Assembly (NCBI GenBank): GCA_900542295.1
Contig: UQNJ01000018.1
Coordinates: 1 to 23,254, forward strand
Source: an uncultured Eubacteriales bacterium
GTDB taxonomy: Bacteria > Bacillota > Clostridia > Peptostreptococcales > Anaerovoracaceae
DNA: 23,254 nt
Direction: 5' to 3'
In this document: piece by piece, positions 14,860 through 22,551 of the stretch
How positions within the stretch are numbered: the first letter of the stretch is position 1
Layout: each line of letters opens with the position of its first letter
Position numbers and translations under genes: made by a program
The notes under the pieces: model-generated
Told to the model about the DNA's origin: nothing
The model's database searches: none
The model's input: only the letters and a program-made list of their open reading frames with translations

Positions 14860-14936
14860 ATATAGAGAATCTCCGTAACGGAATTTCTGTATATAAAACA
14901 GTATTTGTATGAAGAAGAGTTTACAACGATGAAATC

Positions 14937-16541
14937 ATGAAAAATAAAATCTTACAAACAATAAAAAGAGAAAACCTTTTGACTGAAAATATGCATATTG
15001 TAGTCGGACTTTCAGGAGGACCGGATTCAGTATGCCTTTTTGATGTTTTGAAAAGCATGGCTGAAGAAATGAATTTAAGCTTGTATGCAGTACATGTTAA
15101 CCACGGATTAAGGCCGGTAGCGGCGGATGAAGATCAACTTTATGTCAGTGAAATATGTGCTGAGTATAATGTGCCATGTTATGTATATAAAGCAGATTGC
15201 AATCTGATAGCGCAGGAATACGGTATGACATCAGAGGAGGCAGGAAGAAAGGTCAGATATGAAGCCTTTTCAAAGACGGCAGAAAGGATTTGTGCTGAAA
15301 AAGATTTGAGCCACAGCGAAGTTGCGATTGCGCTGGCACATAATGCCAATGATCAGGCCGAAACGATTCTTTTCAGGATATTGAGAGGGACAGGAACCGA
15401 TGGACTTTATGGAATTCCGTACAGCAGGTCTGATGAAAAAAATTTCAAAATAATACGGCCGCTTCTGGATGTGAGCAGGGAAGAAATTGAAAACTATTGT
15501 CAAAAGCAAAAGCTGTTTCCGAGGATTGACCATACTAACAGTGAAAATCTTTATACAAGAAACAAGATCAGAAATATGCTCATACCGTATATTAAAGAAA
15601 ATTTTAACGAGAATATAACTGATACCATAATTCGTTTAGGAAAAGTGGCAGCCGAAGACCGAGACTTTATCAGAGCAGAAGCCGGGAAAGTATTTGAAAC
15701 ATCATTTTGCAGCCCGCAGGCAGAAGATTCGTGCCGGGAATCAGGCTGTGAATGGTCTCACAGGAATATCTGTCTTAGCGGAAGCAAGCTTGTTAGTGCT
15801 GACAACAAAGATGAAACAGCAAATATCAGAAAGGTTAAAGCCGTGAGTCTCTATACGGAGCCGCTTCTTAAAGCCCATCGAGCTGTGAGAATGAGGGTGT
15901 ATACAATTGCTTTGAGTAAGATAGGCATATTAAGGAATATAACTTATGCTCAGCAGGAAGGTATAGATAAAGTTCTGAATTCAAAAAATCCTTCGGCAAT
16001 GTATCTTCTGACTGACAATGCGAGAGTGAAGAGAGAATATGACAAAATCATATTTTTTACAGACGAATGTACTGACAGACCGGATTTAAAAACGAGAAAC
16101 GGTGATGACATGGAATCGCTCGGCTGGAAGCTTTATGAACTTACAAAGGAAGAATTTGAGGAGTTCCGGTTAAAAAAAGAAGAGGAAGCAGCAAACGGCA
16201 ATAAGACTGTTTACGGTGCCTTTGAGGGTGCTTCGTGTTCAGAGCTTTTGCTTAGAACAAGAAAAAAAGGTGACAGAATCGCTGTTGCAGGAGGAAGCAA
16301 AAAGATACAGGACTTTTTTGTGGATGAAAAAGTCCCCAAGCTTCATCGTGATAATATGCTTCTTTTAGCAAAAGGAAGCGACATTTTGTGGATATTGCCC
16401 TCAGAATACTTCGCAAGAAAAACTTTAGCCGAAAAAGGACGATTCTCGGAGAGGTATAAGGTTGGGCGCTATTGTGAAGAACTTGAAAAAGAAAAGTGCC
16501 CAAACCATGAAAATAGAGTAATTATCCTTGAAAAATTGTGA
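14937..16541 (+). CDS. tilS: tRNA(Ile)-lysidine synthase
   Basis: Adds lysine to the wobble cytidine of the CAU-anticodon tRNA(Ile), making it read AUA; essential in most bacteria. The 534-aa protein has the N-type ATP-pyrophosphatase loop SGGPDS (26-31), HVNHGLRPVAADED, the EEAGRKVRYEAF and ALAHNANDQAETILFRILRG blocks with the nucleotide/zinc-like HNANDQAET motif, RPLLDVSREEIENYC, and the C-terminal TilS domain (LLRTRKKGDRIAVAGGSKKI, KVPKLHRDNMLLLAKG). It is longer than many family members (about 460 aa) because of a linker about residues 255-300 (Cys/Ser-rich, SFCSPQAEDSCRESGCEWSH). The ATG has only a weak GAAGAAGAG upstream. Between tilS and ftsH the usual hprT is absent. Confidence 0.95.
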   Translation: MKNKILQTIKRENLLTENMHIVVGLSGGPDSVCLFDVLKSMAEEMNLSLYAVHVNHGLRPVAADEDQLYVSEICAEYNVPCYVYKADCNLIAQEYGMTSEEAGRKVRYEAFSKTAERICAEKDLSHSEVAIALAHNANDQAETILFRILRGTGTDGLYGIPYSRSDEKNFKIIRPLLDVSREEIENYCQKQKLFPRIDHTNSENLYTRNKIRNMLIPYIKENFNENITDTIIRLGKVAAEDRDFIRAEAGKVFETSFCSPQAEDSCRESGCEWSHRNICLSGSKLVSADNKDETANIRKVKAVSLYTEPLLKAHRAVRMRVYTIALSKIGILRNITYAQQEGIDKVLNSKNPSAMYLLTDNARVKREYDKIIFFTDECTDRPDLKTRNGDDMESLGWKLYELTKEEFEEFRLKKEEEAANGNKTVYGAFEGASCSELLLRTRKKGDRIAVAGGSKKIQDFFVDEKVPKLHRDNMLLLAKGSDILWILPSEYFARKTLAEKGRFSERYKVGRYCEELEKEKCPNHENRVIILEKL

Positions 16542-16556
16542 CGGATATGATAAAAT
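16528..16556 (+). promoter_or_regulatory. ftsH promoter inside the tilS 3' end
   Basis: TTGAAA (16528-16533) lies within the last codons of tilS, followed by a 17-nt spacer and TGA-TAAAAT (-10 at 16551-16556, with an extended TGn). The leader is about 40 nt with AAGGGGGAAA as ribosome site. Confidence 0.8.
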
Positions 16557-16603
16557 ACACCATTATATTTGTAGAATAAAACAAAAATGTAAGGGGGAAA
16601 ATC

Positions 16604-18703
16604 GTGAAGCGATTTACAAAAAACTTAATTGTATACATCGTTCTGTTTGCTATCGTGTTGGGCGTGGCAGGTGTATACAGAGGAATGAACAATGACGGTA
16701 CCGAGGTTAAAAAGGTTGCATTGTCCACCTTTATAGAGTACTTGGAAGATGGAAAAATCAAAGAAATAAATGTAACAGATACAAAGCTGACAGGAAAGCT
16801 GAACGAGAAAAAGGTGGTTTATACCTATGTGAATTCCCTTGTTGAGCTTACTCTGATAAATGAACAGTATTTGTTCCCGCAGATGCAGGAAGGTACATTG
16901 AAATACGAGAGCGATGCTCCTAATAATGCAGGCTCTGTGATTCTAAGCCTTCTTCCTACCTTGTTTGCTGCAGGAGCAATAATATTTTTGATTTACTTTA
17001 TGATGAATCAGGGAGGAAACGGAAAAGCGTTCCAGTTTGCAAAATCAAGAGCAAAAATGGTTAAAGGCAATGAAAAAAAGATAACTTTTGCAGATGTTGC
17101 CGGTCTTGATGAAGAAAAACAGGAGCTTGAAGAAGTAGTAGACTTTCTGAAGTACCCGAGAAAATATAAGGATTTAGGCGCCAGAATTCCAAAGGGAATT
17201 CTTCTTGTCGGCCCTCCGGGAACAGGTAAAACTTATGTTTCCAAGGCTGCCGCAGGTGAGGCCGGTGTTCCGTTTTTTACAATAAGCGGATCTGATTTCG
17301 TTGAAATGTTTGTAGGTGTCGGTGCCTCCAGAGTAAGAGACTTATTTGATCAGGCAAAGAAAAATTCGCCTTGTATAGTTTTCATAGACGAGATAGACGC
17401 TGTCGGAAGAAAAAGAGGAGCAGGCATAGGAGGAGGTCATGATGAAAGAGAGCAGACCTTGAACCAGCTTCTTGTAGAGATGGACGGATTTGCAGAAAAT
17501 TCTGGAATCATAATACTTGCAGCCACAAACAGACCTGACATTCTTGACCCTGCGCTCCTTAGACCGGGAAGATTTGACAGGCAGATTGTAATAGGAGTTC
17601 CGGATATAAAGGGCCGTGAAGAAATTTTTAAGATACACAGCAAAAATAAGCCTCTTGCCGAGGATGTTACTCCGGCTATTCTTGCAAGGAGAACTCCGGG
17701 ATTTACTCCGGCCGATATTGAGAATCTGCTGAATGAAGCAGCACTGATAACAGCAAGAAGAAACGGACGCTTTATCAGAATGGAAGAAATTGAAGAGGCT
17801 ATTACTAAAGTTATAGCCGGTCCTGAAAAGAAGAGCAGAGTAATAAGCCCTAAGGAGAGAAAGCTCACCGCATATCATGAGGCAGGTCACGCAGTTGTCG
17901 CCAGATGTATTCCTGACAGTGATCCTGTACATCAGGTTACGATTATTCCAAGGGGAAGAGCCGGAGGCTTTACAATGACTCTCCCTAAAGAAGACAGAAG
18001 CTATGAGACTAAGAACGGCATGAAAAATGCTATAGTACATCTTCTTGGAGGAAGAGTTGCCGAAGCGCTTACTCTTGATGATATAAGCACAGGGGCAAGC
18101 AACGATATTATGCGTGCCACAGAAGTTGCTCGTGACATGGTTACAAAATACGGATTCAGTGAGAAGTTAGGCACCGTAAATTACAGCAGCTCAGAAGAAG
18201 TGTTCCTGGGAAATGATTTTACAACTCACAAGAATTATTCAGACGAGGTTGCTCGTGAGATAGACGATGAAATAAAGAATATAATATCAGAGGCATATAA
18301 AGAGGCAGAAAGACTTCTCAAAGAGAATATGGACACATTGAAGAGAGTTGCCGAAGCGTTGCTGCTTGTTGAAACCATAGACGGAGAGCAGTTCGAGGAT
18401 CTGTTCACAGGCAAATACAGTGCCGAGGAACTTGCGGAAAATGTAAAAATATCTGAAGAAGCCAAAAAAGAAAGAGACAGAGAAGAGGCCGAAGAGAGCG
18501 AAAGAATACGCAGAGAAGAGGAAGAACGTCTTAAGGCTGAGCTTGAGAAATATGACACCGATTATATGGAAGATGAAGAAGATACTGTTTCTGAAGAAAC
18601 GCCTGATGAAGACTCTGAAAGTTCAAGTGAAGATACCGCAGATGAACAGGAAAAAACTGTTTCTGCTGATGAGGAAATGAAGAAAGATGAAGATAACATT
18701 TAG
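16604..18703 (+). CDS. ftsH: ATP-dependent zinc metalloprotease FtsH
   Basis: Membrane-anchored AAA+ protease that extracts and degrades membrane and short-lived cytosolic proteins. The 699-aa protein has two N-terminal membrane helices (about 8-25 and 105-126) around an extracytoplasmic domain, Walker A GPPGTGKT (203-210), Walker B FIDEID (260-265), the second region of homology ATNRPDILDPALLRPGRFDR, the protease motif HEAGH (425-429) and the third zinc ligand D501 in GASND. It ends in an unusually long, very acidic tail (about 610-699: runs of Glu/Asp/Ser, EESERIRREEEERLKAELEK, EDSESSSEDTADEQEKT) beyond the usual 600-640 aa. The start is GTG at 16604 behind a strong AGGGGG. It has its own promoter at 16528-16556. 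The last 17 bases overlap the pucR start. Confidence 0.97.
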   Translation: MKRFTKNLIVYIVLFAIVLGVAGVYRGMNNDGTEVKKVALSTFIEYLEDGKIKEINVTDTKLTGKLNEKKVVYTYVNSLVELTLINEQYLFPQMQEGTLKYESDAPNNAGSVILSLLPTLFAAGAIIFLIYFMMNQGGNGKAFQFAKSRAKMVKGNEKKITFADVAGLDEEKQELEEVVDFLKYPRKYKDLGARIPKGILLVGPPGTGKTYVSKAAAGEAGVPFFTISGSDFVEMFVGVGASRVRDLFDQAKKNSPCIVFIDEIDAVGRKRGAGIGGGHDEREQTLNQLLVEMDGFAENSGIIILAATNRPDILDPALLRPGRFDRQIVIGVPDIKGREEIFKIHSKNKPLAEDVTPAILARRTPGFTPADIENLLNEAALITARRNGRFIRMEEIEEAITKVIAGPEKKSRVISPKERKLTAYHEAGHAVVARCIPDSDPVHQVTIIPRGRAGGFTMTLPKEDRSYETKNGMKNAIVHLLGGRVAEALTLDDISTGASNDIMRATEVARDMVTKYGFSEKLGTVNYSSSEEVFLGNDFTTHKNYSDEVAREIDDEIKNIISEAYKEAERLLKENMDTLKRVAEALLLVETIDGEQFEDLFTGKYSAEELAENVKISEEAKKERDREEAEESERIRREEEERLKAELEKYDTDYMEDEEDTVSEETPDEDSESSSEDTADEQEKTVSADEEMKKDEDNI

Positions 18704-20267
18704 AGACTGTTTGCAGCTCAGCGTGCTTAGCCGGGGAGCTGTGGTTGCCGGAGAAAAAAATCTGGACAACAGGGTTAAAAATATTTCGGTTCTTGATGCA
18801 TCATGCCCCGAGGAAGCCGTATTATATAACGGCAAACCTGAGGAACTCATACTCACTGCATTTTCAGGTATGAAAAAAAATACTGAAATGCAGGTAGAAA
18901 CAATTAAAGAACTGGCTAAGACAGGCGTTGCCGGAATAGTTATACTTCAGCGTGAAAATGCGGCGGATTATCATAATTATCAAGAAGTTATAAGGGTTTC
19001 TGAAGACGCAGGACTTCCACTGGTAATTCTGGCGGCAGGGCTTAATGCGGGATATTCGGAAATTATTGCCCAAGTTATGGAAAAAGTTCTATACAGCAGT
19101 AACTTTAAAAACAGCCTGATAAACAATACTATATTTCATCTGCTGAATTTTGAAAGACACAGCAGTTTTAGACAGGCTCTTAGAGAGGCAGCAGTGAGCA
19201 ATGAATTTCAGGTAGTTCTTTTAAGCGAAGAATTCAACCCGATATTCAATGTGGAGACCCGTCATAAGATAGCTATTGATGCTGCCATAAGGAGAGGAAG
19301 AGAATTTGCTCTTAACTTCAGCCATGTGTATAGCCTTATAGAAATAGAAGGCGTTTTGACATATTGGGGAAAGATTGAAAATAATGGTGAAAAATATTAT
19401 CTTTTAATCGTAGATAATGAAGATAATTATTCGGCAGGTGAAATAACCAAGCTTGCGGAAATTATAGAATTGGCAATGGGAATGTGGAAATTCACGCCGG
19501 AAAGAGACGCAAAGGCTGAGTTTGTAAAAGCACTTATAAGAGGCAACAGAAGCCTTGCTTATTCTCTTAGAGAAGAAGTCGGAATAAAACCGCAGGATTT
19601 GATTTCAGTATTTTATGCAAGAGGTCTTGACACAATTAAGAGCGAAGATATTATAGCTTCTTATGAAGAAAGAAAGCTTCTGAAAGTAATCAGACTTAAT
19701 GAAGATGGAGAACTTTACGGAGTTGTTTTCAAAGGTGAAGAAATCGATAAAGGAGAGGAAATCGGAGAAAAGGCTGTCTGCATAAAAATGTTTGACGAAA
19801 TGAAGGAAGATAAGTCTGCAAGAATTTTTCATGTGACAGGCGTTGACGCAATAGAGGGGGCCGGAGACGGATTTCATATAATAAATGAAACATGGTCATC
19901 TGTAGAATATATATTCCCTTATAAGAGAGTATTTACAAAATACGAGCTGGCACTTGTAAGCAATTGTATGAATATCAAGATGCAGGGCGGCTATCTTAAG
20001 AAGAATTACAGCGATCTTTTGGGACCTTTCAGAAAAGAGGGAGACAACAAGGCAAAGCAGCTTCTGGATACTCTTGAAACCTTCGTCCTCGATGCCGGAA
20101 TGAACAGCGGAAAAACGGCTGAATTTATGGGAATACATACAAACACTGTACAATACAGACTTAAAAAAATCAATGATGTTTTAGGTGCTGAAATTACAGG
20201 AAACCGTGTAATCCCGGGTTTAACCATAGCATTGGCATTGCAGCGTATAGAAGCGGCAACCAATTGA
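18687..20267 (+). CDS. PucR-family transcriptional regulator
   Basis: A 526-aa regulator with three parts: an N-terminal PucR domain (about 1-125, FRDCLQLSVLSRGAVVAGEK, VKNISVLDAS, GVAGIVILQRENAADYHNY), a middle CdaR/GGDEF-like sensory region, and a C-terminal helix-turn-helix of the PucR/CdaR type (about 473-500, NSGKTAEFMGIHTNTVQYRL-KKIND). Relatives control purine or other nitrogen-source catabolism, but no such operon is in the window, so the target is unknown. The ATG at 18687 lies inside the ftsH tail (17-nt overlap, different frame) with GAAGAAAG directly upstream, pointing to co-expression with ftsH. There is no PAS or GAF motif I can identify. dusB follows after 43 bp, where TTGACA (20264-20269) is followed after 19 nt by TATAAA, a weak candidate promoter. 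Confidence 0.9.
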   Translation: MKITFRDCLQLSVLSRGAVVAGEKNLDNRVKNISVLDASCPEEAVLYNGKPEELILTAFSGMKKNTEMQVETIKELAKTGVAGIVILQRENAADYHNYQEVIRVSEDAGLPLVILAAGLNAGYSEIIAQVMEKVLYSSNFKNSLINNTIFHLLNFERHSSFRQALREAAVSNEFQVVLLSEEFNPIFNVETRHKIAIDAAIRRGREFALNFSHVYSLIEIEGVLTYWGKIENNGEKYYLLIVDNEDNYSAGEITKLAEIIELAMGMWKFTPERDAKAEFVKALIRGNRSLAYSLREEVGIKPQDLISVFYARGLDTIKSEDIIASYEERKLLKVIRLNEDGELYGVVFKGEEIDKGEEIGEKAVCIKMFDEMKEDKSARIFHVTGVDAIEGAGDGFHIINETWSSVEYIFPYKRVFTKYELALVSNCMNIKMQGGYLKKNYSDLLGPFRKEGDNKAKQLLDTLETFVLDAGMNSGKTAEFMGIHTNTVQYRLKKINDVLGAEITGNRVIPGLTIALALQRIEAATN

Positions 20268-20310
20268 CAAACACAATATACTGATAAATATAAAACAGAA
20301 AGGGAGAACC

Positions 20311-21270
20311 ATGAAAGAATTGCGTATAGGCAACCTGACACTGGATAATCCCTTTTTTCTTGCACCTCTGGCGGGAATAACTGATGCACCGATGAGGAGG
20401 CTCTGCAAGGAACAAGGGGCAGCTTTAGTGTTCAGTGAGATGGTGAGCGGCAAGGGCTTATGGTATAAGGATAAAAATACGGCAGGACTTCTCAGAACAT
20501 ATGAGGAGGAAAGACCGGTTGCGTTTCAGATTTTCGGCCACGAGCCTGAAATAATAGCGTTTACTGCTTCGGAGATTTCCAAATTACCGTGTGCGGCAAT
20601 AGATATAAATATGGGATGTCCCGTGCCCAAGATTGTTAAAAATGGTGAAGGCTCTGCTCTTCTTAAGAATCCCGATTTGGTATACGATATAGTGTCGGCT
20701 GCCGTAAAAAATACTGATAAACCTGTAACTGTAAAGATAAGAACGGGTTGGGATAAGAATTCCATAAATGCGGTAGAGGTTGCTCATGCAATTTCAGCAG
20801 CGGGAGCGTCGGCAATAACTGTTCATGGAAGAACAAGGGAACAGTATTATAGCGGGAAGGCCGACTGGAAGATGATAGCCGCAGTAAAACGGGCGGTGGA
20901 CATACCGGTTGTAGGTAATGGAGATGTTGTTGATGCAGCTTCTGCCATGGCAATGATAGAAGAAACAGGATGTGATTTTGTCATGATAGGAAGGGGAGCT
21001 TTGGGGAATCCGTGGATATTCAGAGAGCTTGAAGCAGCATGGAGAGGAAAAGAACTTCCTGAGAAGCCAGGCAGCGAAGAAAAGAAAGAAATGATGATTC
21101 GCCATCTTTTAGACCTTGCAGAGTTTAAAGGAGAATATCCGGCTGTTCGTGAGATGAGAAAGCATGTAGGCTGGTACATCAAGGGCATGCATAATGCAGC
21201 TGCTCTAAGAGGTAAAGTAAATCAAATAAATGATATAGATGAACTTAAAGAAGCCATAAGAAGTATATGA
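20311..21270 (+). CDS. dusB: tRNA-dihydrouridine synthase, DusB type
   Basis: FMN- and NADPH-dependent enzyme that reduces specific uridines in the D-loop of tRNA to dihydrouridine. The 319-aa protein is a TIM-barrel of normal length with FLAPLAGITDAPMRRLCKEQ, SEMVSGKGL, PVAFQIFGHEPE, the active-site cysteine C103 in DINMGCPVPKIVKNGEGSAL, VKIRTGWD, ITVHGRTREQYYSGKADW, PVVGNGDV and FVMIGRGALGNPWIF (phosphate/FMN binding), followed by the small helical tRNA-binding domain. GAAAGGGAG upstream of the ATG is the ribosome site. In many Firmicutes dus lies near tilS/ftsH or lysS, so the position is normal. Confidence 0.95.
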   Translation: MKELRIGNLTLDNPFFLAPLAGITDAPMRRLCKEQGAALVFSEMVSGKGLWYKDKNTAGLLRTYEEERPVAFQIFGHEPEIIAFTASEISKLPCAAIDINMGCPVPKIVKNGEGSALLKNPDLVYDIVSAAVKNTDKPVTVKIRTGWDKNSINAVEVAHAISAAGASAITVHGRTREQYYSGKADWKMIAAVKRAVDIPVVGNGDVVDAASAMAMIEETGCDFVMIGRGALGNPWIFRELEAAWRGKELPEKPGSEEKKEMMIRHLLDLAEFKGEYPAVREMRKHVGWYIKGMHNAAALRGKVNQINDIDELKEAIRSI

Positions 21271-21297
21271 AAATAAACCTGAAGGAGATGACATGAG

Positions 21298-22509
21298 ATG
21301 AAGTACAATTTTGATGAAATTATTGACAGAAGGCATACAAATGCTTTGAACACAGATGGTTTCAGGGGCTACATTTTCCATGCAGGCCCGGAAAAAGTAT
21401 TTCCGTATAAAGATGAAGAATTTATACGCATGTGGGTGGCCGATATGGAGTTTGCAACAGCACCGGAAATATGCGAAGCTATGAAAAGCCGTATAGACAA
21501 ACGTATTTTTGGATACAGCGGAGTATACGATTCGGAATATTACGATATATTTTCAAAGTGGTGCAAAGATATGTATGATTGGGAATTTCCTAAAGAACAG
21601 CTCAAGTTTTCTGCGGGAATAATCCCTGCACTGTATCAATTTGTTGAAGATTTTTGCCTGCCGGATAAGAAAGTACTGACGCTTGCTCCAGCATACGGAT
21701 ATTTTCTTCATGCGGCAGAGTATAACGGTGTAGAGCTTGTAACATCAGACCTCAAGAATGATAACGGATATTTTGCCATAGACTTTGATGACCTCGAAAA
21801 AAAGGCGGCTGATCCTGAGGTTACTATGATGCTGTGGTGTAATCCGCATAATCCGACAGGCAGAGTATGGACACCGGAAGAGCTTGAACGGGTTGCAGAA
21901 ATAGCAGAAAAAAATAGCATTTGGGTAATTTCTGACGAGATTCATTGTGATCTTCTGAGAACAGGAAATCATCATATTCCGATGGCTAAAATCATGCCTG
22001 GGTACAAGAAACTTATAACATGCATGTCAGCAAGTAAAACATTTAATATGGCGGGACTTATGCATTCAAATATTATAATAAGAGACGAGAAATACAGAGA
22101 ATATTTTTCTGCACGGGACAAGCTGATAGGTTCAATAAACCCTGTTTCTCTTGAAGCACACAAGGCAGCTTATCAAAAGGGCGGAGAATGGCTTGCACAG
22201 CTCAAGGAATATCTTGACGGGAACTTTGAATTTATGAAGGCATATTTAAACGAAAATGTTCCTGATGTGGGTTGTTATATTCCGCAGGCAACATATCTGG
22301 CATGGGTTGATATGAACAGAGCTTTGCCGGATGTGGAGGATTTGTGTGATTTCTTTGCCAATGAGGCAGGAGTCCTGCTTGAGGGCGGGGATCAGCTGTT
22401 TGTCGGTAATGCAAAAGGCTTTGTCCGCCTTAATTTGGCAATGCCTCGCAGCATTTTAGAGGAAGGGCTTAAACGAATGTCTGAAGCAATAAAGCAACAT
22501 AATAAATAA
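21298..22509 (+). CDS. MalY/PatB-type PLP-dependent aminotransferase (probable C-S beta-lyase)
   Basis: The 403-aa protein is a fold-type I PLP enzyme of the MalY/PatB group: N-terminal YNFDEIIDRRHTNALNTDG, MWVADMEFATAPEICEAM, GYSGVYDSEYYD, WCNPHNPTGRVWTPEEL, VISDEIHCDLL and the PLP lysine K247 in SASKTFNMAGL; the C-terminus has FVRLNLAMPRSILEEGLKRM. PatB/MalY proteins cleave cystathionine or cysteine C-S bonds and would release homocysteine, pyruvate and ammonia, in line with methionine genes elsewhere in the window; aminotransferase activity on another substrate cannot be excluded. AAGGAG precedes the ATG at 21298; an ATG 4 nt upstream is out of frame. It follows dusB by 27 bp and ends at the bidirectional terminator. 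Confidence 0.92.
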   Translation: MKYNFDEIIDRRHTNALNTDGFRGYIFHAGPEKVFPYKDEEFIRMWVADMEFATAPEICEAMKSRIDKRIFGYSGVYDSEYYDIFSKWCKDMYDWEFPKEQLKFSAGIIPALYQFVEDFCLPDKKVLTLAPAYGYFLHAAEYNGVELVTSDLKNDNGYFAIDFDDLEKKAADPEVTMMLWCNPHNPTGRVWTPEELERVAEIAEKNSIWVISDEIHCDLLRTGNHHIPMAKIMPGYKKLITCMSASKTFNMAGLMHSNIIIRDEKYREYFSARDKLIGSINPVSLEAHKAAYQKGGEWLAQLKEYLDGNFEFMKAYLNENVPDVGCYIPQATYLAWVDMNRALPDVEDLCDFFANEAGVLLEGGDQLFVGNAKGFVRLNLAMPRSILEEGLKRMSEAIKQHNK

Positions 22510-22513
22510 TGTT

Positions 22514-22551
22514 AAAACAAAAGACGGTATTGATTTACCGCCTTTTGTTTT
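22514..22551. terminator. Bidirectional terminator between the aminotransferase and DUF1848 genes
   Basis: AAAACAAAAG (22514-22523) pairs with CTTTTGTTTT (22542-22551), with inner CGGT (22525-22528) to ACCG (22537-22540). A-rich and T-rich arms give U tails in both directions, serving the two convergent genes. Its right arm overlaps the first base of the DUF1848 stop codon. Confidence 0.9.

Noticed and set aside
14866..14888. Hairpin TCCGT-A-ACGGA with AGAA/TTCT flanks after the SpoIIE-like gene
   Set aside because: The loop is too small and no T run follows, so it is not a supported terminator; noted only as a dyad.
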